A DNA stretch of 34,145 nucleotides, from positions 1-34,145 of the forward strand of contig NZ_JAPDFS010000009.1 in the NCBI RefSeq assembly GCF_027257195.1, given 5' to 3'. Below, in pieces: positions 21,638 through 30,282 of this stretch. The notes beneath the pieces were generated by a model, which saw nothing but the letters and a program-made list of their open reading frames with translations, did no database searches and had not been told where the DNA came from. A program made the translations under genes and the position numbers. Source of the stretch: Halorubrum sp. F4 (lineage in GTDB: Archaea; Halobacteriota; Halobacteria; Halobacteriales; Haloferacaceae). Each line of letters opens with the position of its first letter. Position 1 is the stretch's first letter.

Positions 21638-23419
21638 ATGTTCAGACAGTTCCGGTCGGAGGTCGAGGCGGCGCTTTCCGACGCGCTCGCCGAGCTCGAC
21701 CTCCCGACCGACGACCTCGGGATCGAACGCCCGCCGGAGGACATGAACGCGACGCTCGCCTCCAGCGTCGCCTTCCGGCTCGCGGGCGTCGTCGGCGCCG
21801 CGCCGCCGAACGTCGCGAGCGACGTCACCGCGGCGGTCGACGTCGAGCCCTACGACTACCTCGTCTCCGTCGACACCGCGGGACCGTACGTCAACTTCCA
21901 CGCCGGCGAGCGCTACCTCGCGGACACCCTCGCGGCCGCGGCCGGCGACGAGACGTACGGAACCCTCCCGGACAGGGACGCCTCCGTCGTCGTCGAGCAC
22001 ACGAGCGCGAACCCGACCGGCCCGGTCCACGTGGGGCGAGCCCGCAACCCGATCGTGGGCGACGCGGTCGCGAACGTCCTCGAGTACGCCGGCTACGACG
22101 TGGACCGCCACTACTACGTGAACGACGCGGGCCGCCAGATGGCGGTGTTCACGTGGGCCTACGAGACGTTCGACGAGTCTGACCTCGAGGGCGAGCCCGC
22201 ACGCGACCGGATCGAGTACGACCTCGTGCGCTACTACCGCCGGGGGAACACGTACCTCGAGGAGGCCCCCGAGGAGGAGGTCGAGGCCGCGGAATCCGAG
22301 ATCTCGGACATCCTCCGAGGATTGGAGGCGGGCGACGAGGAGACGTACGAGCGGGTCGGCGAGGTCGTCGACGCGGTACTGGGCGGGATGAAGGAGTGTC
22401 TCGCTCGGTTACCCGCGGAGTTCGACGAGTTCGTCAAGGAGACGCGGTTCATGCGCGACGGCTCGACCGACGAGATCGCGGCGCGGCTGAAGGAGACCGA
22501 CGAGGCGGTCTACGAGGAGGACGCCTGGCAGCTCGAACTCGACGAGTGGGGCATCGACAAGAACCTCGTCTTCCTGCGGTCGGACGGCACGAGCCTCTAC
22601 ACCACCCGCGACCTGGCCCACCACGAGTGGAAGTTCACGAACTACGACCGCGCGGTGACCGTCCTCGGCGAGGACCACAAACTGCAGGCCGACCAGCTCG
22701 AGGCGGCCCTCGAACTCCTCGGCAACGACACCGACGGCCTCGGCCACGTCATCTACTCGTACGTCAACCTCCCCGACGGGAAGATGTCCACCCGTCAAGG
22801 TACCGGCGTCATGCTCGATGACCTCCTCGACGAGGCGATCGACCGCGCCCGCGAGGCGGTCGAGAGCCGGATGGACGACCGGATCCGCGACGACGACCTG
22901 GCCGACGAGGACGTCGAGCGCATCGCCCACCAGGTGGGGATCGGTGCGGTGCGGTACGACATCGTCTCGAAACAGCCGGCGAAGGCGATCACCTTCGAGT
23001 GGGAGGAGGCGCTCGACTTCGAGGCGCAGTCGGCCCCGTTCGTCCAGTACGTCCACGCGCGGTGTTGCGGGATCCTCGCGGAGGCCGCCGGCGAGGGGAT
23101 TCCAGTCCCCGAATCGGGCGACCCGATCGACGTCGACGCCGCCGTCCTCGAGACGGAGGAGGCCGAGGACCTCCTGCGGGAGGTCGCGCGCTTCCCGGCG
23201 GTCATCGAGTCGGCGGCGGACGACCTGGAGCCGCACACGATCGCGACGTTCACCCGCGAGTTCGCCGACGCGTACAACGCCTTCTACCGCGAGTGTCCCG
23301 TGTTGACGGCCGAGACCGACGAACTCCGGGACGCTCGGCTCGCGGTCGTCGCGGCCGCGCGCTACACGATGGCGAACGCGCTCGACGCGCTCGGCGTGGA
23401 AGCGCCCGAGTCGATGTAG
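21638..23419 (+). CDS. argS: Arginyl-tRNA synthetase
   Basis: This 593-residue class I synthetase charges tRNA-Arg. The N-terminal ~115 residues form the ArgRS-specific domain that contacts the tRNA D-loop. The HIGH motif appears as HVGR (131-134) in [19 protein letters not shown], which is typical of ArgRS. KMSTR (382-386) is the KMSKS equivalent. The C-terminal anticodon-binding helical domain contains [19 protein letters not shown] and ends with [19 protein letters not shown]. The ATG lies about 26 nt after CTTTTAATC, so it is probably leaderless. Length and motifs are normal. Confidence 0.97.
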   Translation: MFRQFRSEVEAALSDALAELDLPTDDLGIERPPEDMNATLASSVAFRLAGVVGAAPPNVASDVTAAVDVEPYDYLVSVDTAGPYVNFHAGERYLADTLAAAAGDETYGTLPDRDASVVVEHTSANPTGPVHVGRARNPIVGDAVANVLEYAGYDVDRHYYVNDAGRQMAVFTWAYETFDESDLEGEPARDRIEYDLVRYYRRGNTYLEEAPEEEVEAAESEISDILRGLEAGDEETYERVGEVVDAVLGGMKECLARLPAEFDEFVKETRFMRDGSTDEIAARLKETDEAVYEEDAWQLELDEWGIDKNLVFLRSDGTSLYTTRDLAHHEWKFTNYDRAVTVLGEDHKLQADQLEAALELLGNDTDGLGHVIYSYVNLPDGKMSTRQGTGVMLDDLLDEAIDRAREAVESRMDDRIRDDDLADEDVERIAHQVGIGAVRYDIVSKQPAKAITFEWEEALDFEAQSAPFVQYVHARCCGILAEAAGEGIPVPESGDPIDVDAAVLETEEAEDLLREVARFPAVIESAADDLEPHTIATFTREFADAYNAFYRECPVLTAETDELRDARLAVVAAARYTMANALDALGVEAPESM

Positions 23420-23762
23420 GGCGGGTCGTCGTACTCGATCGTGGCTCCGACTGCCGGGAACGTCTTCAAAGCCCCAGCCGTGAGGGCTCGAGAGCCGCCG
23501 GCGACTGCCCCTTCGAGTCCCACGCAGCCGCCCCGCACCTCACGCCTCCCCAGCCTCGTCGACCGGCCTCCGCTTCGCTCCGGCCGGCCGACTCCCTCGC
23601 GCGGGCCGGCCCGCGCCCTTCGGGCGCTCCCGGGCGCGCGCCACCGCATCACCTGCGAACTGCTGTTCGCCTCTCGTCGTCGACGCGGTCCGTTTTCGCG
23701 TACTTGACGGTCCGATCGGGAGGTCAAAGCTTACTTACACGCACGGGGCCGTAGTTCGGGTA
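23420..23762. repeat. Non-coding GC-rich palindromic segment, possible dispersed repeat; aRF1 promoter at its right end
   Basis: No gene is supported here. The block from about 23500 to 23650 is full of inverted repeats. The CCGGCC/GGCCGG arms near 23572-23590 bracket TCCGCTTCGCTCC. An 18-bp perfect palindrome at 23599-23616 (GCGCGGGCC and its complement) is followed by a further GGGCGC-rich stretch. I have the impression that similar blocks recur in Halorubrum genomes, but cannot verify it here. GCTTACTTACA (about 23729-23739) is the probable TATA region for aRF1, about 29 nt before its ATG. Confidence 0.5.
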
Positions 23763-25013
23763 ATGAGTAGCGACGCCCAGGAGGCGAGCGAGGACCGGCG
23801 GAAGTACGAGTTCCGCAAGGTCATCGAGGAGCTCAAGGACTTCGAGGGCTCCGGCACGCAGCTCGTCACCATCTACATTCCCGAAGACAAGCAGATCTCG
23901 GACGTGGTCGCCCACGTCACTCAGGAACACAGCGAGGCGTCCAACATCAAGTCCAAACAGACCCGGACAAACGTGCAGGACGCGCTGACGAGCATCAAGG
24001 ACCGGCTCCGGTACTACGACACCTACCCGCCCGAAAAGGGGATGGTGATCTTCTCGGGCGCGGTCGACTCCGGCGGTGGCCGGACCGACATGGTCACCCG
24101 GACGCTCGAGTCGCCGCCACAGCCCGTCGAGTCGTTCCGCTACCACTGCGACTCGGCGTTCCTCACGGAGCCGCTCGAACACATGCTCGCGGACTCCGGG
24201 CTCTTCGGGCTCATCGTGTTGGACCGACGCGAGGCGAACGTCGGCTGGCTCAAGGGGAAACGCGTCGAGCCAGTCAAGTCCGCCTCCTCGCTCGTCCCCG
24301 GTAAACAGCGTAAGGGGGGTCAGTCGGCCCAGCGGTTCGCCCGCCTCCGACTCGAGGCCATCGACAACTTCTATCAGGAGGTCGCGGGGATGGCGGACGA
24401 GCTCTTCGTCCCCAAGCGACACGAGATCGACGGGATCCTCGTCGGCGGCCCCTCGCCGACGAAGGACGAGTTCCTCGACGGCGACTACCTCCACCACGAG
24501 CTCCAGGACAAGGTGCTCGGCAAGTTCGACGTGGCCTACACCGACGAGTCCGGGCTGAAGGACCTCGTCGACGCCGGCAGCGAGGCGCTCTCCGATCAGG
24601 AGATCGTCGAGGACAAACGCCACATGGAGACGTTCTTCGAGAACCTCCACACCGGCGAGGAGGCCACCTACGGCTTCGAGCAGACCCGCCGGAACCTGAT
24701 CATGGGCTCGGTCGACCGACTGCTCATCTCCGAGGACCTCCGCTCGGACGTGATCGTCTACGAGTGTCCCAACGGCCACGAGGAGTTCGAGGTCGTCGAC
24801 TCGCGCCACTCGACGCCCGACCACGAGTGCTCCGAGTGCGGCGAGGACGCCGAGGTCGAGGAGCGCGAGGACGTCATCGAACACCTGATGGCGATCGCCG
24901 AACAGCGCGGAACGGACACGAAGTTCATCTCCACGGACTTCGAGAAGGGCGAACAGCTGCTCGACGCCTTCGGCGGGGTCGCGGGAATCCTGCGGTACTC
25001 GACCGGCGTGTAA
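23763..25013 (+). CDS. prf1: Peptide chain release factor aRF1
   Basis: This 416-residue archaeal/eukaryal-type class I release factor recognises all three stop codons and triggers peptidyl-tRNA hydrolysis. The stop-reading loop NIKS is at 61-64 (EASNIKSKQTRTNVQ), and the YxCxxxF element is YHCDSAF (127-133). The catalytic GGQ is at 185-187 in KQRKGGQSAQRFARLR. The C-terminal domain contains two cysteine pairs (CPNGH and CSECGE), a zinc-ribbon-like minidomain seen in archaeal members. Length is normal. It is monocistronic and convergent with the DtxR-family gene 24 nt away. Confidence 0.97.
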   Translation: MSSDAQEASEDRRKYEFRKVIEELKDFEGSGTQLVTIYIPEDKQISDVVAHVTQEHSEASNIKSKQTRTNVQDALTSIKDRLRYYDTYPPEKGMVIFSGAVDSGGGRTDMVTRTLESPPQPVESFRYHCDSAFLTEPLEHMLADSGLFGLIVLDRREANVGWLKGKRVEPVKSASSLVPGKQRKGGQSAQRFARLRLEAIDNFYQEVAGMADELFVPKRHEIDGILVGGPSPTKDEFLDGDYLHHELQDKVLGKFDVAYTDESGLKDLVDAGSEALSDQEIVEDKRHMETFFENLHTGEEATYGFEQTRRNLIMGSVDRLLISEDLRSDVIVYECPNGHEEFEVVDSRHSTPDHECSECGEDAEVEEREDVIEHLMAIAEQRGTDTKFISTDFEKGEQLLDAFGGVAGILRYSTGV

Positions 25014-25037
25014 GGCCCGTTTCTCTCCGTTTCGGCC

Positions 25038-25475
25038 TCAGTCCTGTTCGACCGGCACCGCCGCGACCTCCAGACACGCGCAGGCGTCGGTCTCGGGGTC
25101 GAAGCAGTCCGGACACTCGGGCTGGCGGTCGATGATCGTGTCCAGCCGCTCGGCGACGGTGTCGTCTATCACCGCCTCCAGCTCGTGGGCCTCCTCGCGG
25201 AACTCCTCGACGGCGAGGACGTTCGCGAGGAATCGCTCGATGATACAGTAGGTCTGGAGGGCGTCCCGCGCCTTCACGATGCCGTCGTCGGTGAGCTGGA
25301 CTCCCTTGTACTTCTCGTGTTCGGCGAGCCCGCGCTCCTCGAGTTTGCCGATCATCTCGTTGGCGCTCGCCGGGCTGACGCCCAGAGCGTCGGCGATTGA
25401 CCCGGTCGAGGCGGGGCCGTCCGCCTGTTTCTGTACGACGTATATCGTCTTGAGGTACTGGTCTGCGGTGTTCAC
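25038..25475 (-). CDS. DtxR-family metal-dependent transcriptional repressor
   Basis: This is a 145-residue regulator. The N-terminal winged HTH is clear: NTADQYLKTIYVVQK, SIADALGVSPASANEMIGKLEERGL, YKGVQLTDDGIVKA. The dimerisation/metal domain follows (C77, E80, H97, E100 in TYCIIERFL and EEAHELEAVIDD). Compared with DtxR, position 102 is His97 rather than Cys and position 106 is Ala. The tail holds four cysteines, CPDC (C121, C124) and CAC (C132, C134), a possible extra metal or Fe-S site. There is no SH3-like domain. Halobacterium has several such regulators (Idr1, Idr2, SirR, TroR); I cannot say which this matches. It lies 64 nt downstream of the ferritin-like gene and is the obvious candidate binder of the five palindromes at 7.3-16.6 kb, but that is inference. 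Confidence 0.88.
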   Translation of the reverse strand: MNTADQYLKTIYVVQKQADGPASTGSIADALGVSPASANEMIGKLEERGLAEHEKYKGVQLTDDGIVKARDALQTYCIIERFLANVLAVEEFREEAHELEAVIDDTVAERLDTIIDRQPECPDCFDPETDACACLEVAAVPVEQD

Positions 25476-25539
25476 GGCTCCCCTCCGTCGGTCGTCTTCG
25501 TTCCCGTCGGCGGCCGTCCCGCCGGTTCGTTCCTCCGGT

Positions 25540-26025
25540 TCATCGGCGTTCCATGACCTCCGTGACCTCGCTTACGCCCTCGGCTTCCTCCTCGCGGATC
25601 GCCTCCAGGGTGTCGAGCAGTTCGGCGCGGTCGATCGAGAACTCGGCGTCCGAGCCCGCTATCGCCTCGATGAGGTCGTCGTAGAACTTGTAGGCGGTCT
25701 CCTCGTTGCACAGCTGGTCGTACAACACGCCGTCGAAGTCGTCCGGCTGCGTTCTCCCGTAGCGCGCGTCCACGAGCGACTCGATCTCGTCGAACGGGAC
25801 GCTGTCGACGCCGAGGCCCTCGATGAGCCCCTCCAACCGCGCGCGGTGCTCGGCGGACTCCTCGGCGGCGTCCGACAGCAGCGTCTCGACCTCCTCGTCG
25901 AGTTCCGCGTCGAGGCTCTCGTAGTGGTGGTGAGCCCGCGCCTCGACGACCTCCTCCAACACGATCCCTATCTGTAACAGCCTGGCGAGCTGGTCGTCGG
26001 AGGTTATCCGCTGGCTGACGCTCAC
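25540..26025 (-). CDS. Ferritin-like helical domain protein
   Basis: This is a 161-residue all-helical protein when started at the GTG at 26025 (GTG-SVSQRITSDDQLARLLQIG). The longer open frame upstream is low-complexity and would include a leader ORF region. Helices carry metal-binding-type acidic and His residues: LEEVVEARAHHHYESL, LLSDAAEESAEHRARLEGLIEGL, NEETAYKFYDDLIEAI and LDTLEAIREEEAEGVSEV. These suit a ferritin/rubrerythrin-like four-helix bundle, although strict ExxH spacing is not conserved in the second helix. The likely role is iron handling or peroxide protection. It is followed by the DtxR-type gene in the same direction, a logical iron-homeostasis pair. Confidence 0.75.
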   Translation of the reverse strand: MSVSQRITSDDQLARLLQIGIVLEEVVEARAHHHYESLDAELDEEVETLLSDAAEESAEHRARLEGLIEGLGVDSVPFDEIESLVDARYGRTQPDDFDGVLYDQLCNEETAYKFYDDLIEAIAGSDAEFSIDRAELLDTLEAIREEEAEGVSEVTEVMERR

Positions 26026-26063
26026 CTCGACCACCCGTCGCCGTTCGATACGCCCGTTCGCAT
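26022..26063 (-). CDS. 13-aa leader ORF overlapping the ferritin-like gene start
   Basis: On the minus strand ATG at 26063 opens MRTGVSNGDGWSR and stops with TGA at 26024-26022. The stop overlaps the GTG start of the ferritin-like gene (26025-26023) as GTGA. The ATG is 28.5 nt from CTTAAG (26094-26089), a TATA-like element, so the transcript would begin at this micro-ORF. The third such arrangement in the window makes chance less likely, but a 13-codon ORF alone proves nothing. Confidence 0.4.
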   Translation of the reverse strand: MRTGVSNGDGWSR

Positions 26064-26088
26064 ACGTGTCACGTCGGGGCCTGCCCGA

Positions 26089-26094
26089 CTTAAG
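26089..26094 (-). promoter_or_regulatory. TATA-like element of the ferritin-like/DtxR operon
   Basis: CTTAAG on the minus strand is centred 28.5 nt from the leader ORF ATG. No TTTAGG/CCTAAA palindrome is present nearby, so this operon does not appear to carry the same operator as the 7.3-16.6 kb genes. Confidence 0.4.
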
Positions 26095-26172
26095 CGGTTC
26101 CCTCGGCGTCGCGTCGGTACGTCCCACTGAGCGGGGATCGATTTATGTCCTCGACCCGCGACGTCCGCTTCC

Positions 26173-27513
26173 ATGGGAGTGTTCTACAAGTGGGGCGCGG
26201 GCCGCGATCCCGACCATCCGGAGATCGTCGACGCGTACGACTCGACGCTCGTGACCGCGAACGGCGAGGAGATACTCGACGCGGCCGCGGGCGCGGCCGT
26301 CGTCAACCTCGGCCACTCGCTCGAGGGCGTCGGCGACGTCATGGCCGCACAGGCCGACCGCGTCGGCTACGTCTCCACCTCGCACTTCACGACTCCGTCC
26401 GTCGAGTCGGTCGGCGAGAAGCTCGCGTCGATGACGCCCGGATCGCTGAACGAGGCGTTCTTCGTCGACTCCGGCAGTGAGGCCGTCGAGGCGGCGATCA
26501 AGCTCGCCCGCGACTACCACGTCGCCCGCGGCGAGCCGACGCGCGAGGCGGTGATCGGCCGGTGGGCGTCCTACCACGGGTCGACGCTCGGCGCGCTCGC
26601 GGCCTCCGGGAACACCGGCCGCCGGACGGTGTACGACCCCCTCCTGCAGGACTGGCCGAAGATCGGTCCCGCGTATCCGTACCGCTGGGATCACGAGGGA
26701 ACCGCCGAGGAGCAGGCCGTCGCGGCCGCGGGGGAGCTCGAGCGGCTCGTCCGCCGCCTGGGTCCCGAGACGGTCGCCGCCTTCGTCGCCGAACCCGTCG
26801 GCGGGTCGAGCATCCCCGCGGCCCGTCCGCACCCGGCCTACTACCGCGAGATCCGCCGGATCTGTTCGGAGTACGGCCTCCTCTTCATCGCCGACGAGGT
26901 GATGGTCGGGTTCGGCCGGACCGGCGAGCCGTTCGCCTGTGAGGGACTCGGGGTCACGCCGGACCTCATGGCGCTCGGCAAGGGACTCTCGGCGGGCTAC
27001 GCGCCGATCAGCGCGACGATGGTCGCGGACCGGATCGTCGAGACGCTCGAGGGTCACGACCACCCCTTCCAGCACGGCCACACCTATAGCGGGAACCCGA
27101 TCTCGACGGCCGTGGCCGACCACGTGCTCGACCGCTACTCCGAGGACCTGTTCGCGGCGGTCCGCCGTCGCGGTCGACGGCTCGAGGCGGCCCTCGAACC
27201 GCTCGTCGACAGCCCGATCGTCGGCGAGATCCGGCGTGCCGGCCTCCAGGTCGGCATCGAGTTCGTCTCCGATCGGGAGACGAAGGCACCGTTCGACCCC
27301 GGCGCCGACGTCGCCGACCGGATCTACGACGCCGCCCTCGAGGACGGCGTGTACACGTACCCCGGCGGGGGAAGCGTCGACGGACAGGCGGGCGACCACC
27401 TCATGCTCGCGCCACCGTTCGTCCTCGACGACGACGCCATCGCGACGATCGGCGACGCCGTCGTCTCGGCCGTGAGCCGCGTCGCCGAGGCGGAGGGACG
27501 GCGAACGGTGTAG
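26173..27513 (+). CDS. Class III (fold type I) PLP-dependent aminotransferase
   Basis: This 446-residue enzyme has FFVDSGSEAVEAAIKLAR (about 96-113) for PLP phosphate binding, SYHGSTLGALAASGN, EPVGG, and IADEVMVGFGRTG with D241 contacting the pyridine nitrogen. The Schiff-base lysine is K270 in LMALGKGLSAGYAP. HGHTYSGNPISTAVADHVLD completes the omega-aminotransferase pattern (ornithine, GABA, beta-alanine and diamine transaminases). The donor cannot be specified from sequence. The ATG is 30 nt after ATTTATG, so probably leaderless. It is divergent from the ferritin-like operon and convergent with sufD, without operon partners. Confidence 0.92.
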   Translation: MGVFYKWGAGRDPDHPEIVDAYDSTLVTANGEEILDAAAGAAVVNLGHSLEGVGDVMAAQADRVGYVSTSHFTTPSVESVGEKLASMTPGSLNEAFFVDSGSEAVEAAIKLARDYHVARGEPTREAVIGRWASYHGSTLGALAASGNTGRRTVYDPLLQDWPKIGPAYPYRWDHEGTAEEQAVAAAGELERLVRRLGPETVAAFVAEPVGGSSIPAARPHPAYYREIRRICSEYGLLFIADEVMVGFGRTGEPFACEGLGVTPDLMALGKGLSAGYAPISATMVADRIVETLEGHDHPFQHGHTYSGNPISTAVADHVLDRYSEDLFAAVRRRGRRLEAALEPLVDSPIVGEIRRAGLQVGIEFVSDRETKAPFDPGADVADRIYDAALEDGVYTYPGGGSVDGQAGDHLMLAPPFVLDDDAIATIGDAVVSAVSRVAEAEGRRTV

Positions 27514-27577
27514 CGGACTGCCGAACGATCCGTGTGGAGCAAAGAACCGAAAGTGGCGAAAGTCGACTCGACCGAAC

Positions 27578-28801
27578 CTACTGGAGCCGTTCGACGACGA
27601 GCTCCTCGACGTCCTCGCGGAACTCGTCGACCGCGATCTCCTCGAGGACGGGCACGAAGAAGCCCTCGACGAGCATGTTCCGCGCCGTGTGCGAGTCGAT
27701 GGAGCGGCTCTCCAGGTAGAAGAGGTCCTCGGCGTCGACCTGGCCCACGGTCGCGGAGTGTGACGCCTCCGTGTCGTGATTGTGGATGATCAGCTTCGGC
27801 GACGCGTCCGCCTCGGCGTCGTCCGACAACATCAGCGTGTTCTCACGCTGGTAGCTCGAGGTGTTCCACGCGTCCCTGCCGACGTCCTGAACGCCCTCGT
27901 ACACCGAGCGCGCCACGTCGTCGAGCACGCCGCGCGTGACGAGGTCGGCCGTCGTGTGCTCGGCCTGGTGCCAGACGCGCGCGTTGACGTCGAAGTGCTG
28001 GTCCTCGCTGCCGAAGAACGTCCCGACGATCTGGCTCTCGGAGCCGTCGCCGTTCAGTTCGGTCTCGACGTCCGAGCGCGTGAGCTTCGAGCCGAAGTTG
28101 CTCTCGATCCAGTCGATCGTGGCGTACGTGTCCGTGACGCCGCGTTTCAGCGAGTAGGTGTAGGTGTCGTCGTCGAGGTTCTGAAGCGAGCCGAACTGGA
28201 CGGTGGCGTTCTCGCCGCCGACGACCTCGACGAGGTTCGAGAAGTAGCGGTCGCCCTCGCTTTCCGAGCCGGCCTCGCTTCCCGACTCGATCGACTCGAG
28301 GATCGTCACCGACGACGACTCCTCGGCGACGACGAGCGTCTGGCTGAACAGCGACCGGGAGTTCATCTCCGCGCGCACCGTCACGTCCTCGACGTCGACG
28401 CCCTCGGGGACGTACACGAACGTCCCCGTGGTGAAGAGCGCGACCGAAAGCGCCGTGAGGTAGTTGTGCTCGGGATCGAGCACGGTCCCGAAGTGCTCCT
28501 CGAGTACGTCGCCGTACTCCTCGAACGCCTCGGTGAAGGGTGCGACGACGACCTCGTCGTCGCCGGCGGTACGCTCCGTCGTATCCGACTGGTTCAGCGG
28601 GTCGACGAGCGCCTCGAAGTCAAGCGCCTCGAGGTCGGTCCAGCGCCGGCCGGGCGTCTGGATCACGTCGGGCAGTTCCGCCGTCTCCAGCGCGTCGAGC
28701 GCGTTCAGACGGGTCTCGAGGAGCCACTCGGGCTCGTCGCGTTCCTCGGCGATGCGTCGTACCGTGTCCTCAGAGAGGCTCTCGATTGCTTTCGTGCTCA
28801 T
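27578..28801 (-). CDS. sufD: Fe-S cluster assembly protein SufD
   Basis: This 407-residue subunit of the SufBCD scaffold builds Fe-S clusters. The N-terminal ~110 residues are variable and helical. The core beta-helix runs from about residue 130: VYVPEGVDVEDVTVRAEM, LVVAEESSSVTIL, and NVNARVWHQAEHTTADLVTRGVL. The HNHDTEASHSATVG segment keeps the histidine equivalent to E. coli SufD His360, which acts in cluster formation at the SufB-SufD interface. The C-terminal DLFYLESRSIDSHTARNMLVEGF block is standard. It is last in the sufCBD operon, starting 1 nt after the sufB stop codon, so coupling is likely. Confidence 0.95.
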   Translation of the reverse strand: MSTKAIESLSEDTVRRIAEERDEPEWLLETRLNALDALETAELPDVIQTPGRRWTDLEALDFEALVDPLNQSDTTERTAGDDEVVVAPFTEAFEEYGDVLEEHFGTVLDPEHNYLTALSVALFTTGTFVYVPEGVDVEDVTVRAEMNSRSLFSQTLVVAEESSSVTILESIESGSEAGSESEGDRYFSNLVEVVGGENATVQFGSLQNLDDDTYTYSLKRGVTDTYATIDWIESNFGSKLTRSDVETELNGDGSESQIVGTFFGSEDQHFDVNARVWHQAEHTTADLVTRGVLDDVARSVYEGVQDVGRDAWNTSSYQRENTLMLSDDAEADASPKLIIHNHDTEASHSATVGQVDAEDLFYLESRSIDSHTARNMLVEGFFVPVLEEIAVDEFREDVEELVVERLQ

Positions 28802-28802
28802 G

Positions 28803-30230
28803 TTATCCGAGCGAACCTTCCATCTCCAGCTCGACGAGCCGGTTCAACTCGACGGCGTACTCGATCGGCAGCTCCTCCGTGATCGGCTCGATGAACCCCG
28901 AGACGATCATCTGTTTGGCGTCGTCGTCGTCCAGCCCGCGCGACTGGAGGTAGAAGATGTCCTCGTCGCCGATCTTCCCGACGGTCGCCTCGTGGGCCAC
29001 GTCGACCTTCGACTCGTTGATCTCCATGTACGGCATGGTGTCCGACGTCGACTCGTTGTCGAACATCAGCGCGTCACACTCCACGGCGGTCGAGGAGTTC
29101 TCGGCGCCGTCGGCGATGTGGACGAGGCCGCGGTAGTTGGTGCGGCCGCCGTCCTTCGAGATCGACTTCGACTCGATGGTCGATTTGGTCTCCGGCGCGT
29201 TGTGGTACACCTTCGCACCGGTGTCGATGTCCTGGCCCTCGCCCGCGAAGGCGATGGTGATGTGGTTGTCGGACGCGCCGCGGCCCTTCAGGATCGTCGA
29301 GGGGTACAGCATCGTCGCCTTCGACCCCATCGACCCCGAGATCCACTCCATGCGCCCGCCCTTCTCGGCGATCGCGCGCTTGGTGTTCAGGTTGTACGTG
29401 TTCTTCGACCAGTTCTGTACGGTCGAGTACTGGACGTGGGCGTCCTCGCCGACGAACACCTCGACGCCGCCGGAGTGGAGGTTGAACGCCGAGTACTTGG
29501 GCGCGGAACAGCCCTCGATGTAGTGGACCTCCGAGCCCTCCTCGGCGATGATGAGCGTGTGCTCGAACTGGCCCATCCCCTCGCTGTTCATCCGGAAGTA
29601 CGCCTGGATCGGCATCTCGACCGTGGTGTCCTCGGGGACGTACACGAACGAGCCGCCCGACCAGATCGCGCCGTGAAGCGCCGCGAACTTGTTGTCGCTT
29701 GGCGGCACGGCCTTCGTCATGAAGTACTCCTTGACGAGCTCCTCGTGCTCCTGGACCGCCTTGTCCATGTCGCAGAAGACGACGCCCTTCTCCTCCCAGC
29801 GCTCCTGCATGTTCTGGTAGACGATCTCGGACTCGTACTGGGCGCCGACCCCGGAGAGCGCGTTCTTCTCGGCCTCCGGGATGCCCAGCTTGTCGAACGT
29901 GTCCTTGATGTCCTCGGGGAGGTCCGTCCAGTCGTCGACGCCGCCGCGCACGTCGATGTCGGGGCGGATGTACGGAACGATCTCGTCGATGTCGATCTCC
30001 GAGAGGTCCGGTGCCTCCGGCCAGTCGGTCGGCATCGGCATCGCCTGGAACTGCTTCAGCGCGCGCAGACGGCGCTCCAGCATCCACTCCGGTTCGTCCT
30101 TGTCCTCCGAGATGACGCGAACCGTCTCCTCGGTGAGGCCCTTCTCGCTTTTGAACGCCGAGTTCTCCTCCTTCTTGAACTCGAAGCGCGCCTCGGTGTC
30201 GGTCTCTTTCAGATGGTCTTGTGAACTCAT
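28803..30230 (-). CDS. sufB: Fe-S cluster assembly protein SufB
   Basis: This 475-residue core scaffold subunit contains GGSFVYVPEDTTVEMPIQAYFR, HYIEGCSAPKYS, NWSKNTYNLNTKRA and the beta-helix through AKVYHNAPETKSTI. Cys385 in TAVECDALMF corresponds to the essential E. coli SufB Cys405. The VDVAHEATVGKIGDEDIFYLQSRGL block is diagnostic. It is the middle gene of sufCBD. The 52-nt gap after sufC holds a minus-strand GCTATACAAC element about 24 nt, and a GGAGG about 14 nt, before its ATG. A second internal promoter or an SD-led start are both possible. Suf is the main Fe-S machinery in haloarchaea. Confidence 0.97.
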   Translation of the reverse strand: MSSQDHLKETDTEARFEFKKEENSAFKSEKGLTEETVRVISEDKDEPEWMLERRLRALKQFQAMPMPTDWPEAPDLSEIDIDEIVPYIRPDIDVRGGVDDWTDLPEDIKDTFDKLGIPEAEKNALSGVGAQYESEIVYQNMQERWEEKGVVFCDMDKAVQEHEELVKEYFMTKAVPPSDNKFAALHGAIWSGGSFVYVPEDTTVEMPIQAYFRMNSEGMGQFEHTLIIAEEGSEVHYIEGCSAPKYSAFNLHSGGVEVFVGEDAHVQYSTVQNWSKNTYNLNTKRAIAEKGGRMEWISGSMGSKATMLYPSTILKGRGASDNHITIAFAGEGQDIDTGAKVYHNAPETKSTIESKSISKDGGRTNYRGLVHIADGAENSSTAVECDALMFDNESTSDTMPYMEINESKVDVAHEATVGKIGDEDIFYLQSRGLDDDDAKQMIVSGFIEPITEELPIEYAVELNRLVELEMEGSLG

Positions 30231-30282
30231 ATCAGTTAGTTACGCCTCCGGTTGTATAGCGTTGGTGTGTAACCATGGATGA

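Noticed and set aside
30231..30282. Iron-box-like operator in the suf operon gaps
   Set aside because: Neither this gap nor 31198-31320 contains a TTTAGG/CCTAAA palindrome, so suf is not counted in the proposed regulon despite the iron theme.
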